Part shown: piece after piece, positions 49,796 through 59,945 of the stretch
Position numbering within the stretch: position 1 is the first letter of the stretch
Layout of the letters: each line of letters starts with the position of its first letter
From: JANNBN01 sp963763885
GTDB lineage: Bacteria; Actinomycetota; Acidimicrobiia; Acidimicrobiales; JANYDT01
Length of the DNA: 64,000 bases
Direction: 5' to 3'
NCBI GenBank assembly: GCA_963763885.1
Contig: CAVXQD010000002.1
Location: forward strand, 124,001-188,000
Notes under the pieces: generated by a model
Seen by the model: the letters and a program-made list of their open reading frames with translations, nothing else
Databases searched by the model: none
What the model was told of the DNA's origin: nothing
Made by a program: the position numbers and the translations under genes

Positions 49796-50267
49796 GGCCC
49801 CCTGCCGGTCGAAAATCGAAGCCGTGTCGCCCGTCGGCGTTCTTCTCTGTTGGGTAGTCCCAGACCGTGTCGTGGAGCGCGATCAGCTTCGTGACCAGTT
49901 CTGCGTGCAGGCGATCGGTGTACGTGTGTGCAAGCGAGTTAGGCCAGTCAGGCCACTCGCACGACTGGTACCGGTAACAGGTCACCCACTGCAGGGCCTG
50001 GCAAAGTTGGCTGGCGGTCAGAGTGCGGATTTCGCCGTCGTCGACATGAGAAGAGTCGGGCGAGGCTTCGCGTAACTCATCGTCTTGCGTTCCTACCGAT
50101 AGCAGGTTCGCTTCCCGCAAAGCTGCGGCAAGAGCCGTGCGGTGGATCGAAGATCCGAGATCCAGCTGAATTAGACCCCCGTTGTGCAGCAATATCTGAA
50201 CGCGCAGGTGACGTCCAAGACTCACCAGGTAGCTGATGTGATCAGCCGATACTTCGTACACGGACAT
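49785..50267 (-). CDS. Hypothetical protein (160 aa)
   Basis: ATG at 50267 with a GGAGG ribosome site 7 nt before. Soluble. MSVYEVSADHISYLVSLGRHLRVQILLHNGG and LHAELVTKLIALHDTVWDYPTEK are its most structured parts; no motif recognised. It follows the hsd operon and its metallopeptidase on the same strand, and its 3' end overlaps the DUF262 remnant by 11 nt. Confidence 0.6.
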   Translation of the reverse strand: MSVYEVSADHISYLVSLGRHLRVQILLHNGGLIQLDLGSSIHRTALAAALREANLLSVGTQDDELREASPDSSHVDDGEIRTLTASQLCQALQWVTCYRYQSCEWPDWPNSLAHTYTDRLHAELVTKLIALHDTVWDYPTEKNADGRHGFDFRPAGGLIQ

Positions 50268-50429
50268 TTTGGGCCTCCAAACTCGCAAACAGTGGGGTGA
50301 CAGTGTTGTGTCAACCGAAAGCGAGGTAATCCACGAAGGCCTCGAAGTTGGGCAGACATCGCAAGTGGATCGCCCGCCCGCCATTCAATCAGCGGGGTAT
50401 GACAGAAATGTCCCGACCAGCTTTCACTG

Positions 50430-51191
50430 TTACCCGAGCCACACCCTTTTGCCGACGGAAGCGAGGGCTTGTTTGTGCGCTTCGTAGCCGGGAAGCAATC
50501 GGCTGACGATGGTCCAGTATCCGGGTGTGTGGTTGGGCTCGGTGAGATGTGCGATCTCGTGGACGAGCACATAATCGATGAGGGTTGGCGGTAGTTGCAG
50601 CGTCGCCCAATGGATATTGATCCGTACACGCACGGTCCCGGAGAGATCAGTGCGAATTGATCCCCACCTGAAGCCAAGATCCCGGACGTCAACAATGACG
50701 TCGGTGACGCCGGCTCGAGCAGCCCATGGTGTGACGCGGCGTTGGAGCCATGGTTGGCCGGTTTCGATGTACCAGCGTCGCATCGCGTCGCGCCCCTCTG
50801 ACGAGGCAGTGGTTTCGGGGATGATGAATCGCCCGTGGTCGAGACGGACAGGCCCGATGGCTGCGGGGTCAAGGGTGAGGCGGTAGCTGCGGCCGAGATA
50901 GGCGAATCCTTCCCCGTTGACCATCGCCTTGGTGACGGGCGGTCCAATGAGGGCGTCCTTCTCCGCCAGGCGGCGATAGATCCACGATCGTTTGGCTTGG
51001 ACGAACGCACGAGCGGCCGCGTCCGTCACCGACGCTGGGGCACGCAGCACAAGCGATGCGTCCCGTTCCACCACGATCTCCATCGACGCTGCGCGTGTGG
51101 GTGGCGCAACGGTCAGGGTTAGGTCGTCGACAGTGAGGACATGGAGCGTGTGGACCGGCACAGATGCCGCGTCGATTGCCAAGGTGCTCAT
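50430..51191 (-). CDS. YgjP-type (DUF45/SprT-like) zinc metallopeptidase
   Basis: 253 aa. YVLVHEIAHLTEPNHTPGYW gives HExxH with a downstream His, typical of YgjP-like metallopeptidases; the preceding WGSIRTDLSGTVRVRINIHWA is the family's conserved strand. These genes often lie at the end of type I restriction operons. Its ATG overlaps the hsdR stop (ATGA), so it belongs to the hsd operon. Confidence 0.88.
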   Translation of the reverse strand: MSTLAIDAASVPVHTLHVLTVDDLTLTVAPPTRAASMEIVVERDASLVLRAPASVTDAAARAFVQAKRSWIYRRLAEKDALIGPPVTKAMVNGEGFAYLGRSYRLTLDPAAIGPVRLDHGRFIIPETTASSEGRDAMRRWYIETGQPWLQRRVTPWAARAGVTDVIVDVRDLGFRWGSIRTDLSGTVRVRINIHWATLQLPPTLIDYVLVHEIAHLTEPNHTPGYWTIVSRLLPGYEAHKQALASVGKRVWLG

Positions 51192-54100
51192 GTGAGTTTG
51201 TGCTTGTTGGCCTTGGCCACGTCGACGATGTTGACGGACAACTCGTCGAGGGTGTCGTAATCGAAGAGGTGACTGCCATCGAGTTGGCGTTTGACGCTGC
51301 GTCGCAACTCGTCTTGTTTCGTTGGGTTTTCCCAGAACCCAACCATCCCAATCTGTGAACGAATGGATGCCACCAGTTCGCGAGTGAGATCGACAAGCGT
51401 CGTCCCGGCTGCGGTGTCCGACGTGGCAACAGATTCAGCGAGTAGCCCGTGGAACGGGAGTTCGTTCGGGTTGAGTCCGGTCTTGTTCTCGTCTTTGCGG
51501 CCTTCGTTTTCGGTTTTGATCAGCACGCCGAACTCCAGCGCCATTTGTTCGAAGTTGTCTTTGAGTCGTTCGATGATTTCGCTGAGCTTCTCGGACAATT
51601 TCGTGAAGTACACGGGGTCTTCGTCCACGTGCTGGCGAATGTGGTGCCGCAAGGCGTGTTCCATCTCCGACGCCTTGGCTCGTGGTGTGGATTGTTGACC
51701 AATCGTGGCAAGGAACCCAGGGTCGGTGATCTTCACTGCCGGGATCTTCTGGGTGAGGTCGAGCACTGTGATGTGGTCGTCAATGAGCTTGCGGACCTTC
51801 TCCTTGTACATCTTCGGATCAAAGTCCCCATCGGCGGTGTCGCGATATCGGCGGCGGACCCGGATCTGAATGTCGGTGAACAGCACGAGGTCATCAACGA
51901 AAGGCAGGATTGCTGGTCTTGGTGCAACGGTGTCGTAGGTGTCTTGGAATACGCCCAGCGCAACGTCGAACTCGGCTCGGAGGCGTTCGTCTTCGAGGAG
52001 CTGGACGCATGCCTCGATCACGTCCCCGTCTATGGCCGGTTCTATCCCTTTCAACACGAAGATCTGACGAACCCGTTCACGTTGTGGGGCCAGCTTGTCG
52101 ATCTCCACGCTCAACGGACGAAGCGCGCCATCAACATCGGGATCAAGCTCACCCTGGTCACTGGCATACGCCTTCAATGCCTTGGAGAGTTGCGACGAAA
52201 CGCCGTAGTAATCAACGACTAGTCCATAGGTCTTGCGCGATGCGGTGCGGTTCACACGAGCGATGGCCTGTAAGAGCTCTGCTTCCTGGATCATCCGGTC
52301 GAGATACAACGCTTGGGCTTGGGGAGCGTCGAACCCGGTAAGCAACATCGACTTCACGATCAAGATTGCCAGCGGGTCAGTTTTCTCCCCGGTGAGGCCG
52401 AGCTTGGATTTGAACTGGCCGATTCGCTGCTTCTGGCCGACGGGATCGGTCCACGGCTCGTAGGTCGCAGGATCATTCTGTGCGCCAGAGATCACTGGCT
52501 CGAAACGAAGTGCACGTATCAATTCAAGACGGTGGACAGCGTCGGCAATGACCTGCTCCTCAAGGTTCAACACCGCACCATTCTCAGCGTGTGTCACGAG
52601 CCGTCGCCCTTCGTCTTCCACCATCTCGACGAAGGTGTCACGTGCCTCGTTCAGTGCTGCGTGATAGCGAATACATGCCTCGCGGCTGGTGGCGACCAGT
52701 ATCGCTTTGAAACCTCCTGGCATCACCGTGGACACGTAGTGCCGGATCAAATCCTCCGCTTTGGCACGAATCATCTCGGGTGCTTCGAGTACCTGGGCCG
52801 CGGTCGCGTATTTCGTCTGCAGCAGTTCAAGTTGCTCGTCCGTGAGACCCGAGAATTTGCGAAGGAAGATCTCGTCCAGCTTTGAAGCGCCCTTCACGGT
52901 CGCTTCAGTGGTCTTGCCCTCATAGAAGATCGGAACGGTCGAACCATCTGCCTCGGACTCACGCAACGTGTACTTGTCCAAGAACCCGCCAAAGATGGAC
53001 TCCGTCTTCTTGCGGTTTCCCATGATGATCGGCGTCCCCGTGAACCCGATCCGGGCTGCGTTGGGCATCGACTCCATCAGGCGGGCATGGGCTGTGTTGG
53101 TGTGCGAACGGTGCGCCTCGTCAACCATCACCAAAATGTCATCGGAACCATTCAGCAATCCGAACGACTCGCCGTCAGACACGCCAGTCCCGGACTGGCC
53201 TGGCGTGTCTCGGTACTTCTGGATCATGGCCATGACAATGTCCGAGCTGGGTGCCGAGATCAGTTGTTTTAGCTCCCGCTGTGGTCGTTCCGACCTTCAC
53301 GGTCTCCGACGTCAGTTGCGCCGTGCTACCCAACTGGTCCTGCAAATCGGTCCTGTCCGTCACCAACACGATCTTGAACCGACGCAACACCGGGTGGCTT
53401 CGCATCGCACGAATCAGAAACACCATGGTGAGGCTCTTGCCCGAACCCTGCGTGTGCCAGATGATCCCACCCCGACGATCCACGTGACCGTCCGCAGATT
53501 TCGTTTTACCCGTCAGCAGCCGTGTCATGGCCTTTTGCACACCGCGGTACTGCTGATACCGGGCGACGACCTTCACCGTCGAACCCGTGTCTATCTCTTG
53601 GAACAACGTGAAGTGCCGAACGATGTCGAGCAATCGGGCTGGTGCCAGCATCCCCGCGACAAGAATCTCCTGTTGCGACAAGTGCTGCACACCCTTGCCC
53701 CGCTCGGCGGCCAACTCGTCCAACGTGACCGGGTATGGGTCTTTCCACGCCAAGTAGTGCTCGGGCAGCGCCGTGAACGTCCCAACCAGGGCCTTCTCGC
53801 CCGTCGTCGCGATGGTGAACTGATTTGTCCAGAACAACTGCTCCGAACCCTCGTCGGCGTTGGTTTCGCGCTGGTTTGCGTATCGACGCAACTGTTCGAT
53901 TGCGTCGGTCGGCCCTTTGGTCGGCGCTTTTGCCTCAATTACGACGAGCGGTATCCCGTTCACGAACAACGTGATGTCGGGACGGATGTCTGCCTGCTGA
54001 CCCGGTGTCGCCACAGGGAACTGCGAGACGGCCAGGAAGTCATTACGCTCCGGACGATCCCAGTCAATGAAATTCACTGTCTGGTTCCGACCATTATCCC

Positions 54101-54435
54101 TATGCTCGAATCCAGGCACGGTGGTGCCGTTCAGCAAAAGTTCTGTGGACCTACGGTTGGCCTCCAAGAGCTTCATGCCCGGGGGGCATTGACCGCAACT
54201 CCGCAATAGCGGCGTTCAACCGACTGTCGTCAAGCCAATGCTTTCCGCTCGGGTCGATGTGGGTCGCGATCATGCGATCACGGAGCCGCTCCTCCAACAA
54301 CACCGCCCGATCCGACGACCGACCAACCCTGTCGCTCGGCTTGGCCTCGGACCAATTCAGAATCGGCCAACCCAAGGAGGCGAGATGAACAAGCAGCGGT
54401 TGCTCAACGAACTCCCACTCCGGCCCGCCGCTCAT
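51188..54435 (-). CDS. hsdR: Type I restriction enzyme HsdR (motor/endonuclease) with two frameshifts
   Basis: About 1080 aa when repaired. ATG at 54435 overlaps hsdS (ATGA). Nuclease part: RPDITLFVNGIPLVVIEAK gives D...E.K. Motor: WHTQGSGKSLTM (Walker A), VMVDEAHRS (DEAH-like), GFTGTPI, then conserved ARVNRTASRKTYGLVVDY. Frame breaks are one surplus base in the G6 run 54181-54186 and one in CCC 53275-53277, where the restored text is ELKQLISAPSSDIVMAMIQ. Translocates and cuts unmethylated DNA in complex with HsdM and HsdS. Confidence 0.9.
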
Positions 54436-55601
54436 GATTCGACCGTCCTTACCCGACCGGACAGGAGGTCCGTCGCGAGCCCTTTCGGGCCGACTTATAA
54501 CTTCTGTAGCGCTACCCGCTCTGACTCGACTTGTTTACCGAGAAGTCTCAGCTCGTCAACGAGTTCGCTCTGGGCATCGACCGAAGAAACTGGGGAGGGG
54601 CATCTTCGCGAGTTGCTCGCCCGTTAAGTGCGCAATGCTGGTCTGGGACGTATAGCGGGCAAAGATGCCGGACTCAGATGCATGTCTTAGGAAGTGCATG
54701 GCGTACTCAGACCTAACGGAACCAGGTCGGACGTAGCGGTGGATCGCCTTCTGAAAGAGGAAGTCAGCCCGGCCTATGTTTCCAAGACAGCAGCTCGCCC
54801 CACCTCGCCGCCTTCGCAGACAAGCAAGTCGCCGGGCTCAATTTTGTATTTGACCTTTTCGTCGTCCGAAAAATCCATGCTGTCAAGATCGTCCAAGACG
54901 AATCGCTCCCACTGAACGTTTCTGTTCGCGAGAAAGGGTGTTCGGCTCGATCCGCGGAGAGCTGCTGGACTCAACATCTTTCCTAGGATCATCGCGAAAT
55001 GGTCTCCAAAACGGCTCGAGGCGTATTGCCCGATATGGCATGCCATGACCGAACGACGCCTTCCGTCGCGTAAGAGCGTCAGTTTGGCGATGACGCGTTG
55101 GGTGGCTTGGATAGTTTCGTCGATCGTGTCGAGGATCTCTGCGATCCGCCGCTGCTCCTCCAATGGCGGGATCGCTAAAGGGAGTTTGGCGAGCGTTTGG
55201 TACTTGAGACTCCATGTATCACTTACCAGGCCTTGCGAAAGCGCACGGTAGATCGCCACATTCTCGGGTCGTTTCATTTGGTGCGCCAGGTATCGCCCGT
55301 CCAAGACGGAGGGGTTTGGCGTCACGACGGTGTAAGCGGGCGACGCGATGCCTTCCAGAGCTGCGTACCCGGAGACTCCCTGCCACATTCGCATCGTGTT
55401 GTAGACCACATCTCCGAGCCGAACCACGAGGTACTTCGATTTGTCTGGAGCCGAAATGTCGCGGCGACCTGATTGCGCCTGGTCGATGACTCCCTCCGCA
55501 GCCGTCACTGACAACAATGCGCTGACGGTCGGATGGTCTGCCGAACGTTCTCGCCTTGCCGGAGCTACTTCTCCGTAAGTTGAGTCAACCCAGTCACTCA
55601 T
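54432..55601 (-). pseudogene. hsdS: Type I restriction specificity subunit HsdS, with two frameshifts and an in-frame stop
   Basis: ATG at 55601 (MSDWVDSTYGEVAPARRER). First target domain and a conserved repeat (LAKLPLAIPPLEEQRRIAEILDTID) are intact. The second domain is broken at ~54775-54780 (one base missing; the text resumes as GRADFLFQKAIHR), again at CCCC 54592-54595 (one surplus; VSSVDAQSELVDELRLLGKQ), and then an in-frame TAA at 54495-54497 precedes the typical end GLATDLLSGRVRT. Three lesions in one short gene favour true decay more than error, but both are possible. Determines DNA target specificity. Confidence 0.8.
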
Positions 55602-57988
55602 ACCCGAGCTCCTGCAGGTGCTGCGCGAGGCGGGCGGCGGCATTGTCCCGCGCCGCCTCGAGTTGGTGGAGGGTGATGGCGTATTTGTCGGCCAGGTTGT
55701 CGTAGCAAGAGGTAGTCCGACGTTGCATGTCCGCGTAGTGTTCGGCCACGAGCCGGTCGATTCGGCTGCGTAGTTCGGCGCTCACGCGCTGGAACGATTC
55801 GGCGTCACTCATTGCGGCGAGGCGCTTTCGTGCCTCGACGATCAGTCCGTCGTCGATGGCCTTGAGGTCCTTCTTTGCTTTGGTTCGGTCGGTCTTGAGC
55901 TGCTTCAACTCGGCCGGGCTGATGGCGTCTTCTCGTTCTTCGTCATCGCCCTCTTCGTCGGTGTCGGTCGTTTCGGCGGCTTTGACTTCGGCGTCGAGGC
56001 GGGCGGCTTCGGCGGCAAGGTTTGTTCGGCTGGTGAGGTGTTCTCCGGCGAGGACTCGGATTGCCAGGGTGTCGGCGAGGTCGGGGGCGTTCTTGTCTTC
56101 TTGGCTTGCTTCGGCGGTGGTGAGCCAGCCTTCGAGCACGGCTTGCCATCCGTGGCTGGCTGCGGCTTTGAGGTCGAACGTGGAGTCCTCCCACCATGTT
56201 GCGGCCATTCCAGCTGCAGCGAAGCGACTGATGCCGGACGGTTCGACATCGGCCACGAACGAGTTCACAAGCGCTGACCGCAGTCCGACGAGTGTTCCTG
56301 TTGCTGGAAGCGCTGCGAGGGCGGGGAGCGTCTCGCCTTCCCACCACTTCGCGATCGAGTTCTGAGCAGCGCGCTGTTGGACGGCTTCACGGATCACCGC
56401 ATGCGCTGCGTCTCTGCCCGCCTGTTCGGTCATCTCGTGCACGAAGTCTGCGTAACCGTCGCCTCGGTCGCGAAACAGCAAGGTGAAGTCGACGCCACCT
56501 TCGGCGAGGAGTGATGCGGCATCATTGATCTCGGCCATTGGCACGCCGCCGTGGAGGTGAGCTCGAACGTCTTGCGGTTCGGGTGGTGGCGCATTGTCTG
56601 CGTACCTACGAATGTTGGCGTTGTAGTCGTTCTCGCTGAGTTCTTTCACATCGACGAATTTCGCAAACCCATCGATGTCGGTGAAGTCCTTGAACGCTGC
56701 TGTGATCTTCTCCTCGTGCTGCGGGCGCAGGAAGTTCTGCGCTCGTCCTTCAGAGAACTCTCGGTCCCGCGTTGATAAACAGGACCTTGCCGCGCCGTTC
56801 GGCGGGCTTTGAGCCTTTCGCCCGAAGGATGAGGATGGCGGCGGGGATGCCGGTGCCGTAGAAGAGGTTCGGTCCGAGGCCGATCACGGTATCGAGGAGG
56901 TCGTCCTCGACGAGGCGTTTGCGGATGTTGCCTTCTTCGCCACCACGGAAGAGGACGCCGTGGGGCATGACGGTGGCGACGATGCCGCCAGGTTTGAGGA
57001 CGGCGATCATGTGTGGAGGAACATGAGGTCGGCCTTCTTGCCACCTTCTGGGGTGTATCCGTACCGGAACTGTTCGGTGTGTTTGAGGGTGGACCGGTCG
57101 TAGTTCTGGCTGAACGGCGGGTTGGTGATCACACGGTCGAAGCGTTTCAACTCGCCGTCGTTGAGGTGTTCAGGGCTGGCAAGCGTGTCGTCGTTGCGAA
57201 GGTCGGCGTCGTTTATGCCGTGCAGGAGCATGTTCATCTTCGAGATGGACCACGTGGTGCCGTTGGCCTCTTGTCCGGCCAGCTGCAGGTTGCGCGGGTT
57301 GCCGCCGTTGTCGGCCACATGGTTGCGGGCGTAGATGAGCATGCCGCCCGACCCGGAGCATGGGTCGTATATGGACATACCTTCTTGTGGGTCAACAAGC
57401 CCGGACCATGAGCTGCACAACCTGGCGGGGCGTGTAGAACTCGCCGCCCTTCTTGCCAGCAGAGTCAGCGAAATCGCGAATGAGGTACTCGTAAGCGGCG
57501 CCAAGGAGGTCGGGGAACTCGAAGTCCTCGTTGCGGAGACGATGCTTGGAGAAGTGGTCGATGAGGTCACGCCACTTCTTGTCGGGCACCGTGGTGTTGC
57601 CGACCTTCTTGTTGAAGTCGATGTGCTGAAGCACGCCTTCAAGAGCCTGGTTGGCGTGTTCGAGTGCGGCAAGGGCTTTGTTGAGCCCGTCGCCGACCTG
57701 GTGGTGCAGGTTGGCTTGGAGGTTGGACCAGCGGGCGGCTTCGGGGACGAAGAACGCGTCGTTGTAGAAGTCCCGATCGTCGGCCCGTCGGATCGCTTCG
57801 TCTTTGCTGCGACCCTGAGCGAGTTGCTCGTCGATGACCTTCTGGCGTTCGATCTCGAACACGTCGGACGCCCGCTTCAGGAACAGGGCGCCAAAGATGT
57901 ACTCCTTGAACTCGGACGCATCCATCTTTCCTCGGAGAATGTCTGCCGCCGCAAACAAATGACGTTCCAACTGAGGAAGGGTAAGCAC
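55594..57988 (-). CDS. hsdM: Type I restriction methyltransferase HsdM, with three frameshifts
   Basis: About 797 aa when repaired, longer than usual because of a ~350 aa C-terminal extension (acidic TTDTDEEGDDEEREDA and coiled coils). Starts with GTG at 57988 (LPQLERHLFAAADILRGKMDASEFKEYIFG). AdoMet motif YDPCSGSGGML and catalytic TNPPFS. Breaks: one surplus base in CCC 57400-57402, one missing near 57012, one surplus in CCC 56766-56768; each repair restores homologous text (LMVRLVDPQEG, FLxHMIAVLKPGG, NADREFSEG). Methylates adenines to protect host DNA. Confidence 0.88.
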
Positions 57989-57997
57989 CGTTCGACA

Positions 57998-58348
57998 CTA
58001 CCGATCAAGGTGCGCCGCCTGCGGTACCAACTTGTGTCGCAGGTTGGAGCGATGCCCTTTTTGGAAGTGGAGGTACACCGCTCGGGCTCCGGCCTTGGCG
58101 GCCCGGTAGACGGCGTCGTGGTTCTTCGTTACCAAGGTGCGTGACTCGGCAAGACACATCTGAATGAGAGCCTCGTCTTTGGTTCGCCGCGGCACTGACT
58201 CGGCGTCTACCCCGAGCGCGACAAGGGCCTTTGCGATATCGGGCGCGAGCATCTCGTCGAGAAAGATGCGGACGGTGTGGCCCCGGTAGCTGCCGGTTGG
58301 CCGTGGCTTATCGAAGCGCCGCGGCGTGGATTGCGTGGATTCCGACAT
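57998..58348 (-). CDS. DUF5615 PIN-like toxin
   Basis: 116 aa. HTVRIFLDEMLAPDIAKAL and RRTKDEALIQMCLAESRTLVTKNHDAV match DUF5615 PIN-like proteins (D/E, then D in TKNHD). It overlaps the end of the DUF433 gene by ~40 nt and is 10 nt upstream of hsdM. Probably a toxin paired with the DUF433 antitoxin. Confidence 0.75.
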   Translation of the reverse strand: MSESTQSTPRRFDKPRPTGSYRGHTVRIFLDEMLAPDIAKALVALGVDAESVPRRTKDEALIQMCLAESRTLVTKNHDAVYRAAKAGARAVYLHFQKGHRSNLRHKLVPQAAHLDR

Positions 58349-58973
58349 GGTCCGCCAGGTACTGCTCGAATCGCACAGCGCTTTCTACGCCAGCGAGTTC
58401 CAGTTCAAAGTCTCTTGCAATGTCTTCAGCCGCGTAGCCCTGCTCGACAAGGTCGAACACCTCAAGCGTTTCAAACCGGGTTCCCTCAACGCAAGGACTG
58501 CCAGCCTGAACCTCGGGGTCCAACACAACTCTCTCGTACGGAACCCACAGGGTTGCGAAACCATCAGGGCCGAACTGGATTTGTTCCAGATACACCTCAA
58601 CCGGCTCCCGTAACGTGAGCTGACGGGAAGGCATGCTCTCCCACCCATCGCCCACATCGGCCACCACGTCGTTACCTGCAGTGCCCATGATTCGCAGCGC
58701 TTGCTGATGGCTGAAGGGTTGGCTGACTCTCGTCTGGCTTGCCAACAGCCTCTTGAGCCCCCGGAGCGTGCTGTAGGTGACATCCCGCCTACGCAATGCG
58801 ACCACCACGGACGCAGCCACCAGATCGCCGAAGGACAGCGCCCAGCCGTGTGCGGGTGGAACCAGCGGCACATCCACACCATCGCCAAGACAAATGCGCG
58901 CGACGGTTTGGTCAGTTACCCCCAAGAGGTGAGCCACCTCCTGGAAATCGAAGAGCCCACCGTCGAGGTCCAT
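58308..58973 (-). CDS. DUF433-domain antitoxin with N-terminal HTH
   Basis: 221 aa. N-terminus (FDFQEVAHLLGVTDQTVARIC) looks like a MerR-type helix-turn-helix; the C-terminal DUF433 domain has VVLDPEVQAGSPCVEGTRFETLEVFDLVEQGYAAEDIARDFEL (shown as family pattern: DPxVxxGxPxxxGTR). DUF433 proteins are antitoxins for DUF5615 PIN-like toxins. It would bind its own promoter. Confidence 0.78.
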   Translation of the reverse strand: MDLDGGLFDFQEVAHLLGVTDQTVARICLGDGVDVPLVPPAHGWALSFGDLVAASVVVALRRRDVTYSTLRGLKRLLASQTRVSQPFSHQQALRIMGTAGNDVVADVGDGWESMPSRQLTLREPVEVYLEQIQFGPDGFATLWVPYERVVLDPEVQAGSPCVEGTRFETLEVFDLVEQGYAAEDIARDFELELAGVESAVRFEQYLADHVGIHAIHAAALR

Positions 58974-58979
58974 GTCTCC

Positions 58980-58985
58980 AACCTA
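58980..58985 (-). promoter_or_regulatory. -10 box (TAGGTT) of the DUF433-DUF5615 operon
   Basis: TAGGTT on the minus strand ends 6 nt before the ATG at 58973; leaderless transcript inferred. It might also drive hsdM, 1 kb downstream. Confidence 0.4.
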
Positions 58986-59160
58986 CAGGCGAGGTGTGAC
59001 CGTGACGCGATCGTGGCTCACGCGGCTTGACCTCGAAGAGTGAGCGCTTCTACAGTTCGCTGCGGCGGCTCAAGGCGGGCGCCAAGAAGTACGGGTGTGG
59101 CGTGAATCTAGGACAGGACGGTTGTTATTCGTCTCACGGAACTTCGGGTCTCGGCACACC

Positions 59161-59430
59161 ATGAGGATGACTCGACGGGTGGGCGTGTTGTTAGGAGCGA
59201 CCTTGGCGTTGACGTCGATTGCGCCCGCCGCGAGTGCAGCGTCGAAGCGGCCGTTCACTTCGTGTGCGAAGTTGAATCGCGTGTACCCACACGGCGTGGG
59301 TAGGCCTGGCGCAGTGGACCGAACTGACGGAGAGAAGGTCCGGAACTTCCGCGTGGACGCAGCGTTGTACAAGCTGGTGGGCCCGTCGCTCGACCGTGAC
59401 CGAGACGGCATCGCATGCGAGCAGCTGTAA
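59161..59430 (+). CDS. Excalibur-domain secreted protein
   Basis: 89 aa from the ATG at 59161. Signal peptide (RRVGVLLGATLALTSIAPAASA), then a short domain ending DRDRDGIACE, the calcium-binding excalibur motif (DxDxDGxxCE). The domain is found in bacterial secreted and surface proteins, often linked to nucleases. Alone here. Confidence 0.8.
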   Translation: MRMTRRVGVLLGATLALTSIAPAASAASKRPFTSCAKLNRVYPHGVGRPGAVDRTDGEKVRNFRVDAALYKLVGPSLDRDRDGIACEQL

Positions 59431-59945
59431 CCGTGGCCCTTGCTGACTCTTTCTCACACGGCTTCTTAGAACTCGGTCGCCTCGCTTACTCCGTGGACGA
59501 GAAGCGGGTCTACCTGCCGCACAAAACGAGCCTCGGTGCGGTCCTCGCGCTCCTCGCACAAGGGTCCGATAGCCGAGAGCATCTTGGCGAACACCTGTCG
59601 GCGATGGTCACGTGGCTAAGCGAAGTTATGGTTGACGAATGGGAGCTCTGGATTCGTGGGCCTTTCGCTGCCGACCTCAACGACCTGGAGCCTGCCGGTC
59701 TCGACGTTGTACTCTTTGGGCAGCCAAACGTGCCCAGCGAGTGGCCACTGCGACTTTTGGCGGCCGGGCCTTCGAAGTTGCATTCGGGGGAGCTACTTCT
59801 TGCTGTCATACCCCCGACGCATCATGATCAAAGCTATGGGCGCGACCGGGAGGCAATCAGAAGCTCCAGGCGCTGCACTGACCAGAATGGCGATCAACGC
59901 GAAACTGGATGGATCTCAATTGAAGGGATTGGAGGGCGCGAATGA
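59415..59945 (+). CDS. Hypothetical protein, first of an unknown pair
   Basis: 176 aa from the ATG at 59415, which overlaps the end of the excalibur gene; a GTG at 59433 is also possible. VDEKRVYLPHKTSLGAVLALLAQG and LSAMVTWLSEVMVDEWELWIRGPF are its structured parts. No motif recognised. Its end overlaps the next gene (ATGA), so the two are coupled. Confidence 0.55.
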   Translation: MRAAVTVALADSFSHGFLELGRLAYSVDEKRVYLPHKTSLGAVLALLAQGSDSREHLGEHLSAMVTWLSEVMVDEWELWIRGPFAADLNDLEPAGLDVVLFGQPNVPSEWPLRLLAAGPSKLHSGELLLAVIPPTHHDQSYGRDREAIRSSRRCTDQNGDQRETGWISIEGIGGRE

